From contig NZ_FZOH01000011.1 of NCBI RefSeq assembly GCF_900188205.1, positions 1-64,000 of the forward strand: a stretch of DNA of 64,000 bases, given 5' to 3'. Made by a program: the position numbers and the translations under genes. Positions 53,836 through 62,527 of the stretch are shown piece after piece. The stretch is from Geodermatophilus saharensis. GTDB taxonomy: Bacteria; Actinomycetota; Actinomycetes; Mycobacteriales; Geodermatophilaceae. Positions within the stretch are counted from its first letter, which is position 1. Each line of letters begins with the position of its first letter. Below the pieces are notes generated by a model. It worked only from the letters and a program-made list of their open reading frames with translations. It ran no database searches and was not told the DNA's origin.

Positions 53836-54785
53836 GCGGCGCGAGCGGGCGGCCCGGCGGCGTCCCCGCCGACGAGCGGCCCGACGCGACCAGCGTCCTG
53901 CTGCCCGGTCCCTGGCTGCACCGGGACGCCTCGGCCAACGGCGTCCGGCTGCACCTGGCCGAGGCCGGCGAGGGGCCGCTGGTCCTGCTGCTGCACGGGT
54001 TCCCGCAGTACTGGTGGACGTGGCGGGCGCAGCTGCCGGTCCTCGCCGCCGCGGGCTTCCGCGCCGTCGCCCCCGACCTGCGCGGCTACGGCGCCAGCGA
54101 CAAGCCGCCGCGCGGCTACGACCTGCCGACGGCGGCCAGCGACGTCGCGGCGCTGGTGCGCGCGCTCGGCGAGAAGGACGCCGTCGTCGTCGGCCACGAC
54201 TGGGGTGGGCTGGTCGCCTGGACCATGGCCGCGCTGCACCCGCGCAGCGTCCGCCGGCTCGTCGTCGTCTCGATGGCCCACCCGCGGCTGCTGCGGGCCG
54301 GGCTGCGCGACCCCGCCCAGCGGCGGGCGCTGCGCCACGTCCTGCGCTTCCAGCTGCCCCGGCTGCCCGAGCGGCGGCTGACCCGCACCGACGACGACCC
54401 GGTCGCGGACTTCCTGCGCCGCTGGGCCGGTCCGGACTGGACGCACACCGCCGACTTCGCCGAGGCCGTCGAGCGCTACCGGTCCGCGGCGCGGATCCCG
54501 CAGGCGGCCTACGGGTCGATGGAGTACTTCCGCTGGGCCGGCCGCTCCCAGGTGCGGCCCGACGGGCTGCGCTACGCCCGCCGCATGGCCGCCCCGGTCA
54601 CCGCGCCCACCCTGCAGCTGCACGGCACGCGGGACCCGCTGGTGCTGCCGCGGACCGCGCGCGGGTCGGGCCGGTACGTGGCCGGTGCCTACGAGTGGCG
54701 GGAGCTGCCCGGCATCGGCCACTTCCCGCAGGAGGAGGCCGCCGCCGACGTCGCCACCGCCATCACCGGATGGGCCGCCGGATAG
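53832..54785 (+). CDS. Epoxide-hydrolase-like alpha/beta hydrolase with a CTG start
   Basis: This protein of about 317 residues has the epoxide hydrolase pattern: LLLHGFPQYWWTWRAQLPVL (HGxP, about residues 55-74), DLRGYGASDKPPRG, VGHDWGGLVAW (nucleophile Asp, about 120), and the C-terminal histidine in LPGIGHFPQEEAA. In position it matches EphE (Rv3670). No ATG, GTG or TTG occurs in frame between the previous stop and the conserved fold. The best start is CTG 53832, overlapping the holin-X stop as CTGA. No clear Shine-Dalgarno precedes it, so translation probably depends on termination-reinitiation. Confidence 0.88.
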   Translation: MSGASGRPGGVPADERPDATSVLLPGPWLHRDASANGVRLHLAEAGEGPLVLLLHGFPQYWWTWRAQLPVLAAAGFRAVAPDLRGYGASDKPPRGYDLPTAASDVAALVRALGEKDAVVVGHDWGGLVAWTMAALHPRSVRRLVVVSMAHPRLLRAGLRDPAQRRALRHVLRFQLPRLPERRLTRTDDDPVADFLRRWAGPDWTHTADFAEAVERYRSAARIPQAAYGSMEYFRWAGRSQVRPDGLRYARRMAAPVTAPTLQLHGTRDPLVLPRTARGSGRYVAGAYEWRELPGIGHFPQEEAAADVATAITGWAAG

Positions 54786-54810
54786 CGAGCTGCCGGAACG
54801 GGTGACGTGC

Positions 54811-54876
54811 TGGCACGGCCCCGCTGCAGGATCCCGGCCTGAGCGTGCGAAGGCCGGGGGCAGCGGGGTCCTTCTA
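54811..54876. repeat. Double-hairpin 3' repeat, copy 3 (between the hydrolase and marP)
   Basis: Outer stem CCCCGCTG (54819-54826) with CAGCGGGG (54861-54868); inner stem CCCGGCCT (54833-54840) with AGGCCGGG (54851-54858); loop GAGCGTGCGA. All pairs are Watson-Crick. The end TCCTTCTA contains the marP stop codon (54874-54876). Confidence 0.85.
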
Positions 54877-56055
54877 TTCGCACGGGCCGGTGTCGACCGG
54901 CGCGGTGGCGGCCGCGCCCGCCCGTGCGGCCGGGTCCACCTGCTGGGCGGTCAGCGCGTACCCGGTGGTCGGGTCGTCGATCGCCGAGGCGAACACGACG
55001 CCGAGCACCTGACCGGTGGGGTCGAACAGCGGCCCGCCGGAGTTGCCGGCCCGCACGTCGCCGCGCAGGGCGTACACGTCGCGCTGCACGGTCTGCGTGT
55101 TGCGGAAGTCCGGGCCGCTGATCGGGCCCTGGTCACGGATGCGGGCGGGGCCGACGAACAGCGGCCCGCCGCCGGGGTAGCCCATGATGATCGCGTCGTC
55201 GCCGGTGTCGGACACCTGCCCGGCGAAGGCGAGGGGCACCTGCGGCAGGTCCGGCACGGCGAGCACCGCGACGTCGACCTCCTGGTCGACGTACACCGGC
55301 GTCGCCCCGTACTCCTCGCCCTCGGCCACGACCACCGGGTCGGTCACACCGGCCAGGACGTGGGCGTTGGTCATCACGCGGCCGGGCGCGTAGACGAAAC
55401 CGGATCCGTCGATCTGCCGCGAGCACGACGACGCGATGCCGCTGATCTTCACCACCGAACCGCTCACCTGGCCGACGACGGGGCTGCCGGCCAGGGCCTG
55501 GTCCGGCGTGTCGACCTCCCGGGCCCGGGTGGGGGTCAGCGGGTCGAGGACGTCGGGCAGCCCGCGCCGGTCGATCGCCTCCCGCAGCGAGTCGTAGACC
55601 GCGCGCACGCCGCCGGGCACCACCTCGTCCACCGCCTGCACGAGCGCGGACTTGCGCACCTGCCCGGCCACCTGCGGGAAGGGCGCGAGGGCCAGCGGCG
55701 TGGCGACCATCCAGGCGACGAGCAGGACGGCGACCGCGGACACGATCGCCCCGGCGACGGAGTCGAGCACCTCGGCCGGCTCCCAGGTGACCCGGCGGCG
55801 CACCGCCCGCCCGACCGCCCCCGCGACGAGCTGTCCGAGCAGCGCACCGGCCAGGACGACGACGAGGGCGGCGAACACCCGGGTGACCGGCGTGCTGTCG
55901 AGCCGGTCGGCGACGGGGCCGGACAGCTGGGCGCCGAGCACCGCGCCGCCGAGGAAGCCGAGGAAGGACGTCGCCGACACCAGCAGGCCCTGGCGGAAGC
56001 CGGAGAAGGCGAAGACCACCGCGAGCCCGATGAGGACGACGTCGACCAGCGACAT
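54874..56055 (-). CDS. marP: Membrane serine protease MarP
   Basis: MarP (Rv3671c) is a periplasmic protease needed for acid and oxidative-stress resistance in mycobacteria. The 393-residue protein has a CvpA-like N-terminal membrane part of four helices (about residues 1-120, starting MSLVDVVLIGLAVVFAFSGF), a linker, and a trypsin-like domain with the triad His in MTNAHVLAG (about 228), Asp in VDVAVLAV (about 261) and Ser in RAGNSGGPLFDP (about 339). Two cysteines (SSCSRQ and the terminal GPCE) could form a disulfide, as in mycobacterial MarP. The start is ATG 56055. Its stop lies in the dispersed repeat. Confidence 0.94.
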   Translation of the reverse strand: MSLVDVVLIGLAVVFAFSGFRQGLLVSATSFLGFLGGAVLGAQLSGPVADRLDSTPVTRVFAALVVVLAGALLGQLVAGAVGRAVRRRVTWEPAEVLDSVAGAIVSAVAVLLVAWMVATPLALAPFPQVAGQVRKSALVQAVDEVVPGGVRAVYDSLREAIDRRGLPDVLDPLTPTRAREVDTPDQALAGSPVVGQVSGSVVKISGIASSCSRQIDGSGFVYAPGRVMTNAHVLAGVTDPVVVAEGEEYGATPVYVDQEVDVAVLAVPDLPQVPLAFAGQVSDTGDDAIIMGYPGGGPLFVGPARIRDQGPISGPDFRNTQTVQRDVYALRGDVRAGNSGGPLFDPTGQVLGVVFASAIDDPTTGYALTAQQVDPAARAGAAATAPVDTGPCE

Positions 56056-56058
56056 GGC

Positions 56059-56541
56059 TCAGCCGCGCACCGTCATGACGCCGGACTGGCCGAGCTGGAC
56101 GTGGAAGGTGCAGTCGAAGGGGTGCTCGCCGGGCGCGGTGACCTCGAACTCGATGGTCCGGCTCTCGCCGGGCGCGAGCAGCGGGATCTCCTCGGTGATC
56201 TCCTCCGGGCCGGCGTCGGGGCGGAACCGCAGGTTGTGCGTCATCTGCTCGGCGGTGCTGGTCACGGTCAGCCGCACCCGGCCGGGGTCGACGGCGAAGG
56301 CGTCGGGGACGAACACGTAGTCGTCGGGGGTCTCGATGGTGACCTCCTGGACGCCGTCCTCGGCGAGGGTGACCGTGCCCAGCGACGGGTCGGCCGACGA
56401 CGTCGCCGCGGGGGCCCCGCCGTTCCCGGAGCCGCAGCCGGCGAGCAGGACCACCGCGGCAGCGACCACGACGGCCCTCTCGCAGGGGCCCGCCGCGAGC
56501 CTGCGAGTGGTGGGGGGCGAGGAGGTCCTTCTACCGCTCAT
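56059..56541 (-). CDS. Cupredoxin-like lipoprotein
   Basis: This protein of about 160 residues has a lipoprotein signal (VVVAAAVVLLAGC, lipid Cys about residue 37) and a cupredoxin domain with MTHNLRF (first His), FDCTFHVQ (Cys and second His) and a C-terminal VMTVRG. The type 1 copper axial Met is not obvious, so the metal site may be altered. The start is ATG 56541, overlapping the NUDIX stop (ATGA). The first 27 residues are encoded by a copy of the double-hairpin repeat; starting at an in-frame GTG after it (about 56469) would leave the signal peptide almost without a charged n-region. Probably exported and copper- or redox-related. Confidence 0.75.
   Translation of the reverse strand: MSGRRTSSPPTTRRLAAGPCERAVVVAAAVVLLAGCGSGNGGAPAATSSADPSLGTVTLAEDGVQEVTIETPDDYVFVPDAFAVDPGRVRLTVTSTAEQMTHNLRFRPDAGPEEITEEIPLLAPGESRTIEFEVTAPGEHPFDCTFHVQLGQSGVMTVRG
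56470..56534. repeat. Double-hairpin 3' repeat, copy 4 (5' end of the cupredoxin gene)
   Basis: Outer stem CCTCTCGC (56476-56483) with GCGAGGAGG (56517-56525, one bulge); inner stem CCCGCCGC (56489-56496) with GTGGTGGG (56507-56514, two G·T pairs); loop GAGCCTGCGA. It lies just after the NUDIX stop codon on the minus strand, inside the cupredoxin coding start. Confidence 0.78.
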
Positions 56542-57323
56542 CGCCGCGGAACCGTACGCGCCGCGGGGGCGCCGGGTGCGTCGTCGGCGACCGTCGGCGC
56601 GGCGGCGTCCTCGGCGCCGCCCTCGCCCAGCGCGCCGGGGACGGCGGCCGGCCGCACCCCGGCGGAGGCCAGCGGGCGCACGTCACGCGCGTTCCACGGC
56701 CGGCCCAGGCCCGCGGACTCCAGCAGCGCGTCGAGCAGCCCCGCGGTGAAGCCCCAGACGACCATGCCGGCGACCCCGAACGCCGGGCCGACGTAGCCCG
56801 AGGGGTGGCGCACGCGGAACCGGTTGGCCGGGTCGGTCAGGTCGGCCAGCGGCACCCGGGCGACCCGCGCCACCTCCGTCGGGTCGCCGACGGCGACGTC
56901 GGCCGGGTCGTCCCACCAGCCCACCACCGGGACGACGAGGTTGTCCGAGGGACCGAGGAACAGCTCGGGCAGCGTGGCCAGCACGCGCACGCCGTCGGGG
57001 TCGACGCCGGCCTCCTCGTGCGCCTCCCGCAGCGCCGTGCCGACCGGGTAGTCCTCGCCGGGGTCGGCGCCACCGCCGGGGAAGGCGGGCTGGCCGGCGT
57101 GGGTACGCAGCCGGGCGGACTTCTCGATGAGCAGGACGTCGGCGCCCTGCGGCCCCTCCCCGAAGAGCACCAGCACCGCCGAGCGGCGCGCGGTGTCGCT
57201 GGGGGCGCCCAGGCGGTGGCGCAGTGGCAGGTCGGTCGCCGTGGCGAGCAGCCGCCGCAGCCAGCCGGGCAGGTCGGAGGTGTCGACGCCGGGCAGCGCG
57301 CCCGGGTCGGTCCCGCCGGTCAC
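56538..57323 (-). CDS. NUDIX hydrolase (CoA pyrophosphatase-like)
   Basis: This 261-residue protein has the Nudix box GGGADPGEDYPVGTALREAHEEAG (in two parts, about residues 90-113), preceded by LRTHAGQPAFPGG, which is the CoA-type UPF0035 feature. It probably cleaves CoA or related diphosphates. The position matches Rv3672c in M. tuberculosis. The C-terminal 50 residues are an alanine-rich extension. The start is GTG 57323, overlapping the TlpA-like gene stop. Confidence 0.9.
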   Translation of the reverse strand: MTGGTDPGALPGVDTSDLPGWLRRLLATATDLPLRHRLGAPSDTARRSAVLVLFGEGPQGADVLLIEKSARLRTHAGQPAFPGGGADPGEDYPVGTALREAHEEAGVDPDGVRVLATLPELFLGPSDNLVVPVVGWWDDPADVAVGDPTEVARVARVPLADLTDPANRFRVRHPSGYVGPAFGVAGMVVWGFTAGLLDALLESAGLGRPWNARDVRPLASAGVRPAAVPGALGEGGAEDAAAPTVADDAPGAPAARTVPRR

Positions 57324-57925
57324 AGCTGCACCCCGAGGTGCTCGGCGACCAGCGCGCGCAGCTCGTCGAGCGAGGCCACCGGGCCGACCTTCGTGTGCAC
57401 GAGCGCGCCGTCGGCGTCGAGGAGGTAGGTGAAGGGAAGGACGTTGACGCCCAGCCCGTCCATCAGGGCGCCGTCGCGGTCGTAGGCGCTGGGGAAGGTG
57501 ACCCCGGAGTCGGTGGCGAAGGCGTCGGCCTGCGGGACGCCGTCCTTGCTGACGACGCCGACGACCGACACCCGGCCGCCGGCGAGGTCGGCGAGCTCCT
57601 GGACCAGCGGGAGCTCCTCCCGGCACGGGGCGCACCAGCTCGCCCACAGGTTGACGACGGTGGGCACGCCAGGGGCGCGGCCCAGGTCGAGCGTGCCGCC
57701 CCCGGGGCAGGGCAGGGACACCGCCGGCAGGGTCTCGGCGCCGCGCGCCGGCGTGTCGGGCTGCTCCCGACAGGCCTGCAGCGGCGCGCTCCAGGTGGCC
57801 GGGGCGGGCGGGGGCTCCTCCGCGTCGGCGTCCCGTGACGCCGTGCAGGCCGACAGGAGTGCGGCCAGCCCGAGCAGCGTGGCGGCGACCCGCCGTCCGC
57901 CGCTCCCCCGGATCCCGGTGCTCAC
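57320..57925 (-). CDS. TlpA-type thioredoxin lipoprotein
   Basis: This 201-residue exported redox protein has a lipoprotein signal ([15 protein letters not shown], lipid Cys about residue 26) and the thioredoxin fold with [19 protein letters not shown] (WCxxC, about 104-122), then [10 protein letters not shown] and [11 protein letters not shown]. It probably keeps extracytoplasmic thiols reduced, for example for cytochrome c maturation. It matches Rv3673c in position. The start is GTG 57925, overlapping nth (GTGA). Confidence 0.92.
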   Translation of the reverse strand: MSTGIRGSGGRRVAATLLGLAALLSACTASRDADAEEPPPAPATWSAPLQACREQPDTPARGAETLPAVSLPCPGGGTLDLGRAPGVPTVVNLWASWCAPCREELPLVQELADLAGGRVSVVGVVSKDGVPQADAFATDSGVTFPSAYDRDGALMDGLGVNVLPFTYLLDADGALVHTKVGPVASLDELRALVAEHLGVQL

Positions 57926-58698
57926 TCGGTGTCCGACGCCGCCGGCGTCCTGACCAGCTTCAGCGCCGCCTCGGGGTCGGTGGGGCCGATGCCGTAGGAC
58001 GGGCACCAGCGGGCCAGCCCGCACGCGCCGCAGGCGGCCTTCTTGGCGTGGCAGACGCGGCGGCCGTGGAAGATCACCCGGTGGCTGAACATGGTCCAGT
58101 CACGCTTGGGGACCAGCTCGGCGACCTGGGCCTCGACCTTGACCGGGTCCTCGTCGGCGGTCCAGCCGAAGCGGCGGACCAGCCGGCCGAAGTGCGTGTC
58201 GACGGTCAGCCCGGGGACACCGAAGGCGTTGCCGAGGACGACGTTGGCCGTCTTGCGGCCGACACCGGGCAGCGTGACGAGGTCGGCCATCCGGCCGGGG
58301 ACCTCGCCGTCGAAGCGCTCGACCAGCGCCTGGGCCAGCCCGAGCACGGAGTTGGCCTTGGCGCGGAAGAAGCCGGTGGGCTTGAGGATCTCCTCCAGGT
58401 CGGCCCGGTCGGCGCCGGCGAGGGCCACCGGGTCGGGGTACTTCGCGAAGAGCGCCGGGGTGACCTTGTTCACCGTCTTGTCGGTGGTCTGGGCCGAGAG
58501 CACGGTGGCCACCAGCAGCTCGAAGGCGTTGGTGAAGTCGAGCTCGCAGTGCGCGTCGGGGTGGAGGACGGCCAGCTCACGGGCCATGCGGCGGGCCCGG
58601 CGGGTGCGGGCCCGCGGCGTCTCGTCCGGGTCGAGCGGCGAGGCCGGGTGGGCGGGCGGGCGGCGCCGTGTGGGACGTGCGTAGGCCGGCGTGGACAC
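57922..58698 (-). CDS. nth: Endonuclease III
   Basis: Nth removes oxidised pyrimidines and cleaves abasic sites. The 258-residue protein has [18 protein letters not shown], the helix-hairpin-helix [18 protein letters not shown] with the catalytic Lys (about residue 148), the catalytic Asp in [14 protein letters not shown], and the [4Fe-4S] ligands C-x6-C-x2-C-x5-C (about 214-231). A basic N-terminal extension of about 40 residues is normal in actinobacteria. The start is GTG 58698. It heads the four- to five-gene minus-strand operon nth-tlpA-nudix-cupredoxin-marP, all linked by 3-4 base overlaps or gaps. Confidence 0.95.
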   Translation of the reverse strand: MSTPAYARPTRRRPPAHPASPLDPDETPRARTRRARRMARELAVLHPDAHCELDFTNAFELLVATVLSAQTTDKTVNKVTPALFAKYPDPVALAGADRADLEEILKPTGFFRAKANSVLGLAQALVERFDGEVPGRMADLVTLPGVGRKTANVVLGNAFGVPGLTVDTHFGRLVRRFGWTADEDPVKVEAQVAELVPKRDWTMFSHRVIFHGRRVCHAKKAACGACGLARWCPSYGIGPTDPEAALKLVRTPAASDTE

Positions 58699-58792
58699 GC
58701 GGTCGAGGGTAGGCGTCACCGGCGACACCGCCGGGGCCGTGCCACCATGGCGGTGCAGGCCCGCTCAGCAGCGACCGGACCCGGGAGGTGGC

Positions 58793-59032
58793 GTGGTCGC
58801 GCTCATCGTCATCCTCTTCCCGCCGATGGTCATCGCGTTCCTGCTCGTCATGGAGCGCGTCGAGGAACCGCTCCGCCGGCCGACGTCGCCGCGCGAGGTG
58901 GCCGAGTTCCTCTCGTCGGCCACCCCGGGCGAGGTCGACACGCTGGCCGCCTCCGGGATCCGCCGGGCCATGGCGCGGTGGCGCCGCCGGCGCCGCTCGC
59001 GCGTGCAGCGCAGCGCCGAACCGCTGGTCTGA
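58793..59032 (+). CDS. Small membrane-associated protein (Rv3675-like position)
   Basis: This 79-residue protein starts at GTG 58793, behind GGGAGG (58782-58787). One hydrophobic helix (VALIVILFPPMVIAFLLVM) is followed by an acidic/basic cytoplasmic part with REVAEFLSSATPGEVDTLAA and an arginine-rich end. No family function is known. The position, divergent from nth and before crp, matches Rv3675. The stop codon is followed at once by a double-hairpin repeat. Confidence 0.75.
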   Translation: MVALIVILFPPMVIAFLLVMERVEEPLRRPTSPREVAEFLSSATPGEVDTLAASGIRRAMARWRRRRRSRVQRSAEPLV

Positions 59033-59033
59033 C

Positions 59034-59099
59034 GAAGGACCACCCTTCCCCCCACGCCTCGCACGCTCGGCGCGGGGCCCTGGAGGGCGGCCGTTCCAG
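59034..59099. repeat. Double-hairpin 3' repeat, copy 5 (inverted orientation)
   Basis: Read on the minus strand it matches copies 2-4. Inner stem CCCCACGCC (59050-59058) with GGCGCGGGG (59069-59077); outer CCACCCTT (59040-59047) with AGGGCGG region (59084-59090). One position in each stem pairs as G·T only on the minus strand. It begins one base after the stop of the small membrane gene. Confidence 0.78.
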
Positions 59100-59138
59100 T
59101 CCCTCACCAGTCCGGGGGTGCCCTCCCTGCACCGATCG

Positions 59139-59154
59139 GGTGACGACGGGCACA
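59139..59154 (+). promoter_or_regulatory. Candidate CRP binding site upstream of crp
   Basis: GGTGACGACGGGCACA fits TGTGA-N6-TCACA at 8 of 10 fixed positions and lies 73 bp before the crp start. TAGACT (59161-59166) just downstream resembles a -10 element. Autoregulation is likely but unproven. Confidence 0.45.
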
Positions 59155-59226
59155 GCCGCCTAGACTCCTCACGGATGCGGGCGGCCACGTCCGCAGGTGG
59201 ACGTTGACGATGGGGTGGAGAGACAC

Positions 59227-59904
59227 GTGGTGGACGAGGTGCTGGCTCAGTCGGGGCTCTTCCAGGGGCTCTCGGAGGAGGCCGTCGACCCGGTCGCCAG
59301 CCGTCTGGAGACGATCACCCTCCCGCGGGGCCGGGTGGTGTTCAACGAGGGTGAGCCCGGCGACAGCCTGTACATCGTGCTGACCGGCAAGATCAAGTTG
59401 TCCCGCCGCTCCCCCGACGGCCGCGAGAACGTGCTCGCCGTCATGGGCCCCTCCGACCAGTTCGGCGAGCTGTCGGTGTTCGACCCCGGCCCGCGCACCG
59501 CGACGGCGACCGCGGTCACCGACGTGAAGCTGGCGAAGATGCCGCAGTCGGTGCTGCGCCCGTGGATCGAGGCGCACCCGGAGGTGGGCGAGCGGCTGCT
59601 GCACGTGCTGGCCCGCCGGCTGCGCCGCACGAACGACTCCGTGGCCGACCTGATCTTCACCGACGTGCCCGGCCGGGTGGCCAAGGCGCTGCTGCAGATG
59701 GCCGACCGCTTCGGCAGCCGCGAGGCCGACGGGCTGCGCGTCAAGCACGACCTCACCCAGGAGGAGCTCGCCCAGCTCGTCGGGGCCTCCCGGGAGACGG
59801 TGAACAAGGCGCTGGCCGACTTCGTGCACCGCGGTTGGATCCAGCTGCAGGGCAAGTCGGTCGTCGTCCTCGACGAGGACCGACTTCGCCGCCGCGCGCG
59901 CTGA
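59227..59904 (+). CDS. crp: CRP/FNR-family regulator (GlxR/Crp type)
   Basis: This 225-residue cAMP-dependent regulator has an N-terminal cyclic-nucleotide domain ([20 protein letters not shown], then [15 protein letters not shown] and [19 protein letters not shown] as the phosphate-binding segment) and a C-terminal winged helix ([24 protein letters not shown], about residues 175-200). Length and sequence fit Rv3676 Crp and GlxR. The start is GTG 59227; GTG 59230 is equally possible. Position divergent from nth and upstream of arsA genes follows M. tuberculosis order. A strong terminator follows. Confidence 0.95.
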   Translation: MVDEVLAQSGLFQGLSEEAVDPVASRLETITLPRGRVVFNEGEPGDSLYIVLTGKIKLSRRSPDGRENVLAVMGPSDQFGELSVFDPGPRTATATAVTDVKLAKMPQSVLRPWIEAHPEVGERLLHVLARRLRRTNDSVADLIFTDVPGRVAKALLQMADRFGSREADGLRVKHDLTQEELAQLVGASRETVNKALADFVHRGWIQLQGKSVVVLDEDRLRRRAR

Positions 59905-59913
59905 TCGACTCGA

Positions 59914-59954
59914 CGGGAGAGGCCCAGGACCCGTCGGGTCCTGGGCCTCTCCCG
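59914..59954 (+). terminator. Terminator after crp
   Basis: CGGGAGAGGCCCAGGACCC (59914-59932) and its exact reverse complement (59936-59954) form a 19-bp perfect stem with a GTC loop, starting ten bases after the stop codon and followed by TTCG. It also lies just before the convergent NUDIX gene end, so it may work in both directions. Confidence 0.85.
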
Positions 59955-59961
59955 TTCGACG

Positions 59962-60756
59962 TCAGCTCGGGAGCGGGACGACCAGGCCGATGCGGGTGCC
60001 GTCGGGGAGCTCGGCGTAGCGGCCCTCGGGGGTCGTCCGCAGCTCCGGCATGATCGGGACCAGCGGCTCCGGTGGGCTGCCGGCCAGCGCCGCGGCGACG
60101 TCCGGGAAGGCCGCGAGCTGGCCGAGGGTGTGGATGGTCGGTGGCAGCATCGGCCGGGTGCCGGCGCGCAGCTCCGCCAACGCCGCCTGCGGCGTGAGCC
60201 AGCTGGCCTCGTCGGCCTCGCCGGAGACGTCGCGCGCCTCCTGCCCGGCCGGCAGCGCCGCGGCGAAGAACCGGGTGTCGTAGCGCCGGCTCTCCTGCGG
60301 CGGGGTGATCCAGTGCGCGAAGGGCCGCAGCAGGTCCGCCCGCAACGCCAGTCCGCGCTCGGCGAGCAGCCCGGCCAGCGACAGCTCCCGGGTCAGCAGC
60401 GCCTGCCGCTGGGCCTCCCAGTCCTCACCGGAGACGTCCGGGACGACGTCGGCGCCCTCCGGCGAGCCGGCCAGCAGGACGCCGGCCTCCTCGAAGGTCT
60501 CCCGGACCGCGGCACACACCAGCTCGCGGGCGAGCCGCTCGTCGCAGCCCAGCGCCGCCGCCCACTGCGCCGGTGGCGGCCCGGCCCAGGCGACGTCGGT
60601 GTCGCCGTCGCGCGGGTCGACCCCGCCGCCGGGGTAGGCGGTCATCCCCCCGGCGAAGGGCATCCCCCGCGTGCGCCGCAGCAGGTGGACCTCCAGTCCC
60701 GCCCCGCCGTCGCGCAGCAGCAGGACCGTGGCGGCCGGGCGGACGGCCGCCGTCAT
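59962..60756 (-). CDS. NUDIX hydrolase
   Basis: This 264-residue protein starts AAVRPAATVLLLRDGGAGLE, with a Nudix-like box YPGGGVDPRDGDTD and AVRETFEEAG separated by an insertion (about residues 40-85), and FAHWITPPQESRRYDTRFF in the middle. The split and extended box is seen in NUDT19/RDD-like Nudix proteins. M. tuberculosis has a metallo-beta-lactamase-fold gene (Rv3677c) here; this window has none. The start is ATG 60756, overlapping ridA by ATGA. Confidence 0.85.
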   Translation of the reverse strand: MTAAVRPAATVLLLRDGGAGLEVHLLRRTRGMPFAGGMTAYPGGGVDPRDGDTDVAWAGPPPAQWAAALGCDERLARELVCAAVRETFEEAGVLLAGSPEGADVVPDVSGEDWEAQRQALLTRELSLAGLLAERGLALRADLLRPFAHWITPPQESRRYDTRFFAAALPAGQEARDVSGEADEASWLTPQAALAELRAGTRPMLPPTIHTLGQLAAFPDVAAALAGSPPEPLVPIMPELRTTPEGRYAELPDGTRIGLVVPLPS

Positions 60757-61247
60757 CCCCTCAGCTCGACCGTGAGCTCGACCTCGACCGGGGCGCCGAG
60801 GGGCAGCTCCGCGACGCCGACCGCGCTGCGCGCGTGGTGGCCAGCGTCGCCGAAGACCTTGCCGAGCAGCTCGCTCGCGCCGTTGACCACGCGCGGCTGG
60901 CCGCTGAAGCCCTCGGCGCTGGCCACGTAGCCGACCACGCGCACCACGCGGGCGACCTGGTCGAGGCCCACGAGGTCGTCGACGGCGGCCAGGGCGTTGA
61001 GTGCGCACATCTTGGCGTCGGCGGCGGCGTCCTCGGGGTCGACCGACCCGCCGACCTTCCCGGTGCGTCGCAGCCCGCCGTCGACGAACGGCAGCTGGCC
61101 GCTGGTGAACACCAGGTTGCCGGAGCGCACGGCCGGCACGTAGGAGGCGACCGGGGCGGCCACGGGGGGCAGCCGGATGCCGAGCTGGGCGAGCCGGGCG
61201 TGCCAGCTCGGGGCCTGGGTGCCCTCGCCGGAGGTGCCGGAGGTCAT
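60753..61247 (-). CDS. RidA-family protein
   Basis: This 164-residue protein contains the RidA/YjgF fold: LVFTSGQLPFVDGGLRRTGKVG, a MCALNALAAVDDLVGLDQVARVVRVVGY stretch (in two parts), and ARSAVGVAELPLGAPVEVE, where the conserved Arg-Ser-Ala contacts the substrate. RidA hydrolyses reactive 2-aminoacrylate-type imines. The N-terminus is longer than in the core family. Position matches Rv3678c. It overlaps the downstream NUDIX gene. Confidence 0.9.
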   Translation of the reverse strand: MTSGTSGEGTQAPSWHARLAQLGIRLPPVAAPVASYVPAVRSGNLVFTSGQLPFVDGGLRRTGKVGGSVDPEDAAADAKMCALNALAAVDDLVGLDQVARVVRVVGYVASAEGFSGQPRVVNGASELLGKVFGDAGHHARSAVGVAELPLGAPVEVELTVELRG

Positions 61248-61257
61248 CGTGGCCGCC

Positions 61258-61431
61258 TCAGCCGATCGGGCGCTTGAGGTAGGCGACCGGCTGCTCGGAC
61301 CCCGCCGGGCCGGGGAGCACCGTCACGAGCTCCCACCCGTCGGTGCCCCACGAGTCGAGGATCGCCTTGGTGTTGTGAATCAGCAGCGGGATGGTGGCGT
61401 ACTCCCACCTGCGGCGGGCCGGTTCGCTCAT
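61258..61431 (-). CDS. DUF4177 small protein (Rv3678A-like)
   Basis: ATG 61431 opens a 57-residue protein: MSEPARRRWEYATIPLLIHN, then TKAILDSWGTDGWELVTVLPG and a final YLKRPIG. The WEYxxxPL...GWELV pattern is that of a DUF4177 homologue placed between ridA and arsA in mycobacteria. Function unknown. It is 10 bp upstream of ridA on the same strand. The second DUF4177 gene is at 13977-14186. Confidence 0.82.
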   Translation of the reverse strand: MSEPARRRWEYATIPLLIHNTKAILDSWGTDGWELVTVLPGPAGSEQPVAYLKRPIG

Positions 61432-61537
61432 GGGCACCGACGCTAGCGCAGGACCCCGGCCCCGTCCCCGGCCCCGTCCCCGGGCCGCCCCGGGCTGCGA
61501 CGGGTGGGCGTGGCGGCGGCCTCCTAGGCTTGACCGG

Positions 61538-62527
61538 GTGAGCCCCGACTTCCCCGTCCGCTGCCACGTCGTGACCGGGAAGGGCGGCACCGGGAAGACC
61601 ACCGTGGCCGCCGCCCTGGCCCTGGCCCTGGCGGCCGGCGGGCACACCGTGCTGCTCGTCGAGTGCGAGGGCCGCCAGGGCATCGCCCAGCTGTTCGACA
61701 CCCCGCCGCTGCCCTACGAGGAGCGACGGGTGGCCGTCACCCGGGGCGGTGGGGAGGTGCGGGCCCTCGCGATCGACGTCGAGGAGGCCCTGCTCGAGTA
61801 CCTCGAGATGTTCTACAACCTCCGCCGTGCCGGCCGGGCGCTGCGCAAGATGGGCGCCGTCGACTTCGCCACCACCATCGCGCCGGGCCTGCGCGACGTG
61901 CTGATCACCGGGAAGATCAAGGAGGCGGTCACCCGCCGCGAGGACGGGCGCCGCGTGTACGACGCCGTCGTCGTCGACGCCCCGCCCACCGGCCGCATCA
62001 CCCGCTTCCTCAACGTCACCAGCGAGATGGCCGGCCTCGCCCGCTCCGGCCCGATCAAGACCCAGAGCGACGGCGTCATGGCCGTGCTGCGCTCCCCGCA
62101 GACGGCGGTGCACCTGGTCACCCTGCTGGAGGACATGCCGGTGCAGGAGACCGCCGACGCGATCGCCGAGCTGACCGAGGCCGGCCTGCCGGTCGGGTCG
62201 GTGATCGTCAACATGGCCACCGAGCCGGCCCTGCCGGCCGAGGACCTCGTCCGCGCCGCCGCGGGCCGGCTCACCGGCGCCGACCTCGCGCCCGGCCTGA
62301 CCGCGGCCGGCCTGCCCGAGGACACCGACCTGGCCGAGGCGCTGGCCGCCGAGGTCGTCGAGCACGCCCAGCGGTGGGCCGCCCAGGACGCGCTGCGCGC
62401 CCGCGTGGAGTCCCTCGGCCGACCGACGGTGGAGCTGCCGCTGCTGCCCGGGCCGATGGACCTCGGCTGCCTGTTCGAGCTGGCCGGCCGGCTCGAGGAG
62501 CACCTCGGCGCGGAGGTGGCGGCGTGA
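61538..62527 (+). CDS. ArsA-like anion-pump ATPase, first of a pair
   Basis: This 329-residue protein has the deviant Walker [20 protein letters not shown] (about residues 13-31), [13 protein letters not shown] and the switch [17 protein letters not shown] (about 147-163). It matches Rv3679 of M. tuberculosis. The pair is related to arsenite/tail-anchored-protein ATPases (ArsA/Get3), though a metal-binding arsenite site is not visible. The start is GTG 61538. It overlaps the second ATPase as GTGA. Confidence 0.92.
   Translation: MSPDFPVRCHVVTGKGGTGKTTVAAALALALAAGGHTVLLVECEGRQGIAQLFDTPPLPYEERRVAVTRGGGEVRALAIDVEEALLEYLEMFYNLRRAGRALRKMGAVDFATTIAPGLRDVLITGKIKEAVTRREDGRRVYDAVVVDAPPTGRITRFLNVTSEMAGLARSGPIKTQSDGVMAVLRSPQTAVHLVTLLEDMPVQETADAIAELTEAGLPVGSVIVNMATEPALPAEDLVRAAAGRLTGADLAPGLTAAGLPEDTDLAEALAAEVVEHAQRWAAQDALRARVESLGRPTVELPLLPGPMDLGCLFELAGRLEEHLGAEVAA

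Noticed and set aside
61441..61490. CCCCGGCCCCGT tandem sequence before the ArsA genes as a regulatory repeat
   Set aside because: Only about two short units of simple GC-rich sequence. It shows no symmetry or link to a promoter.
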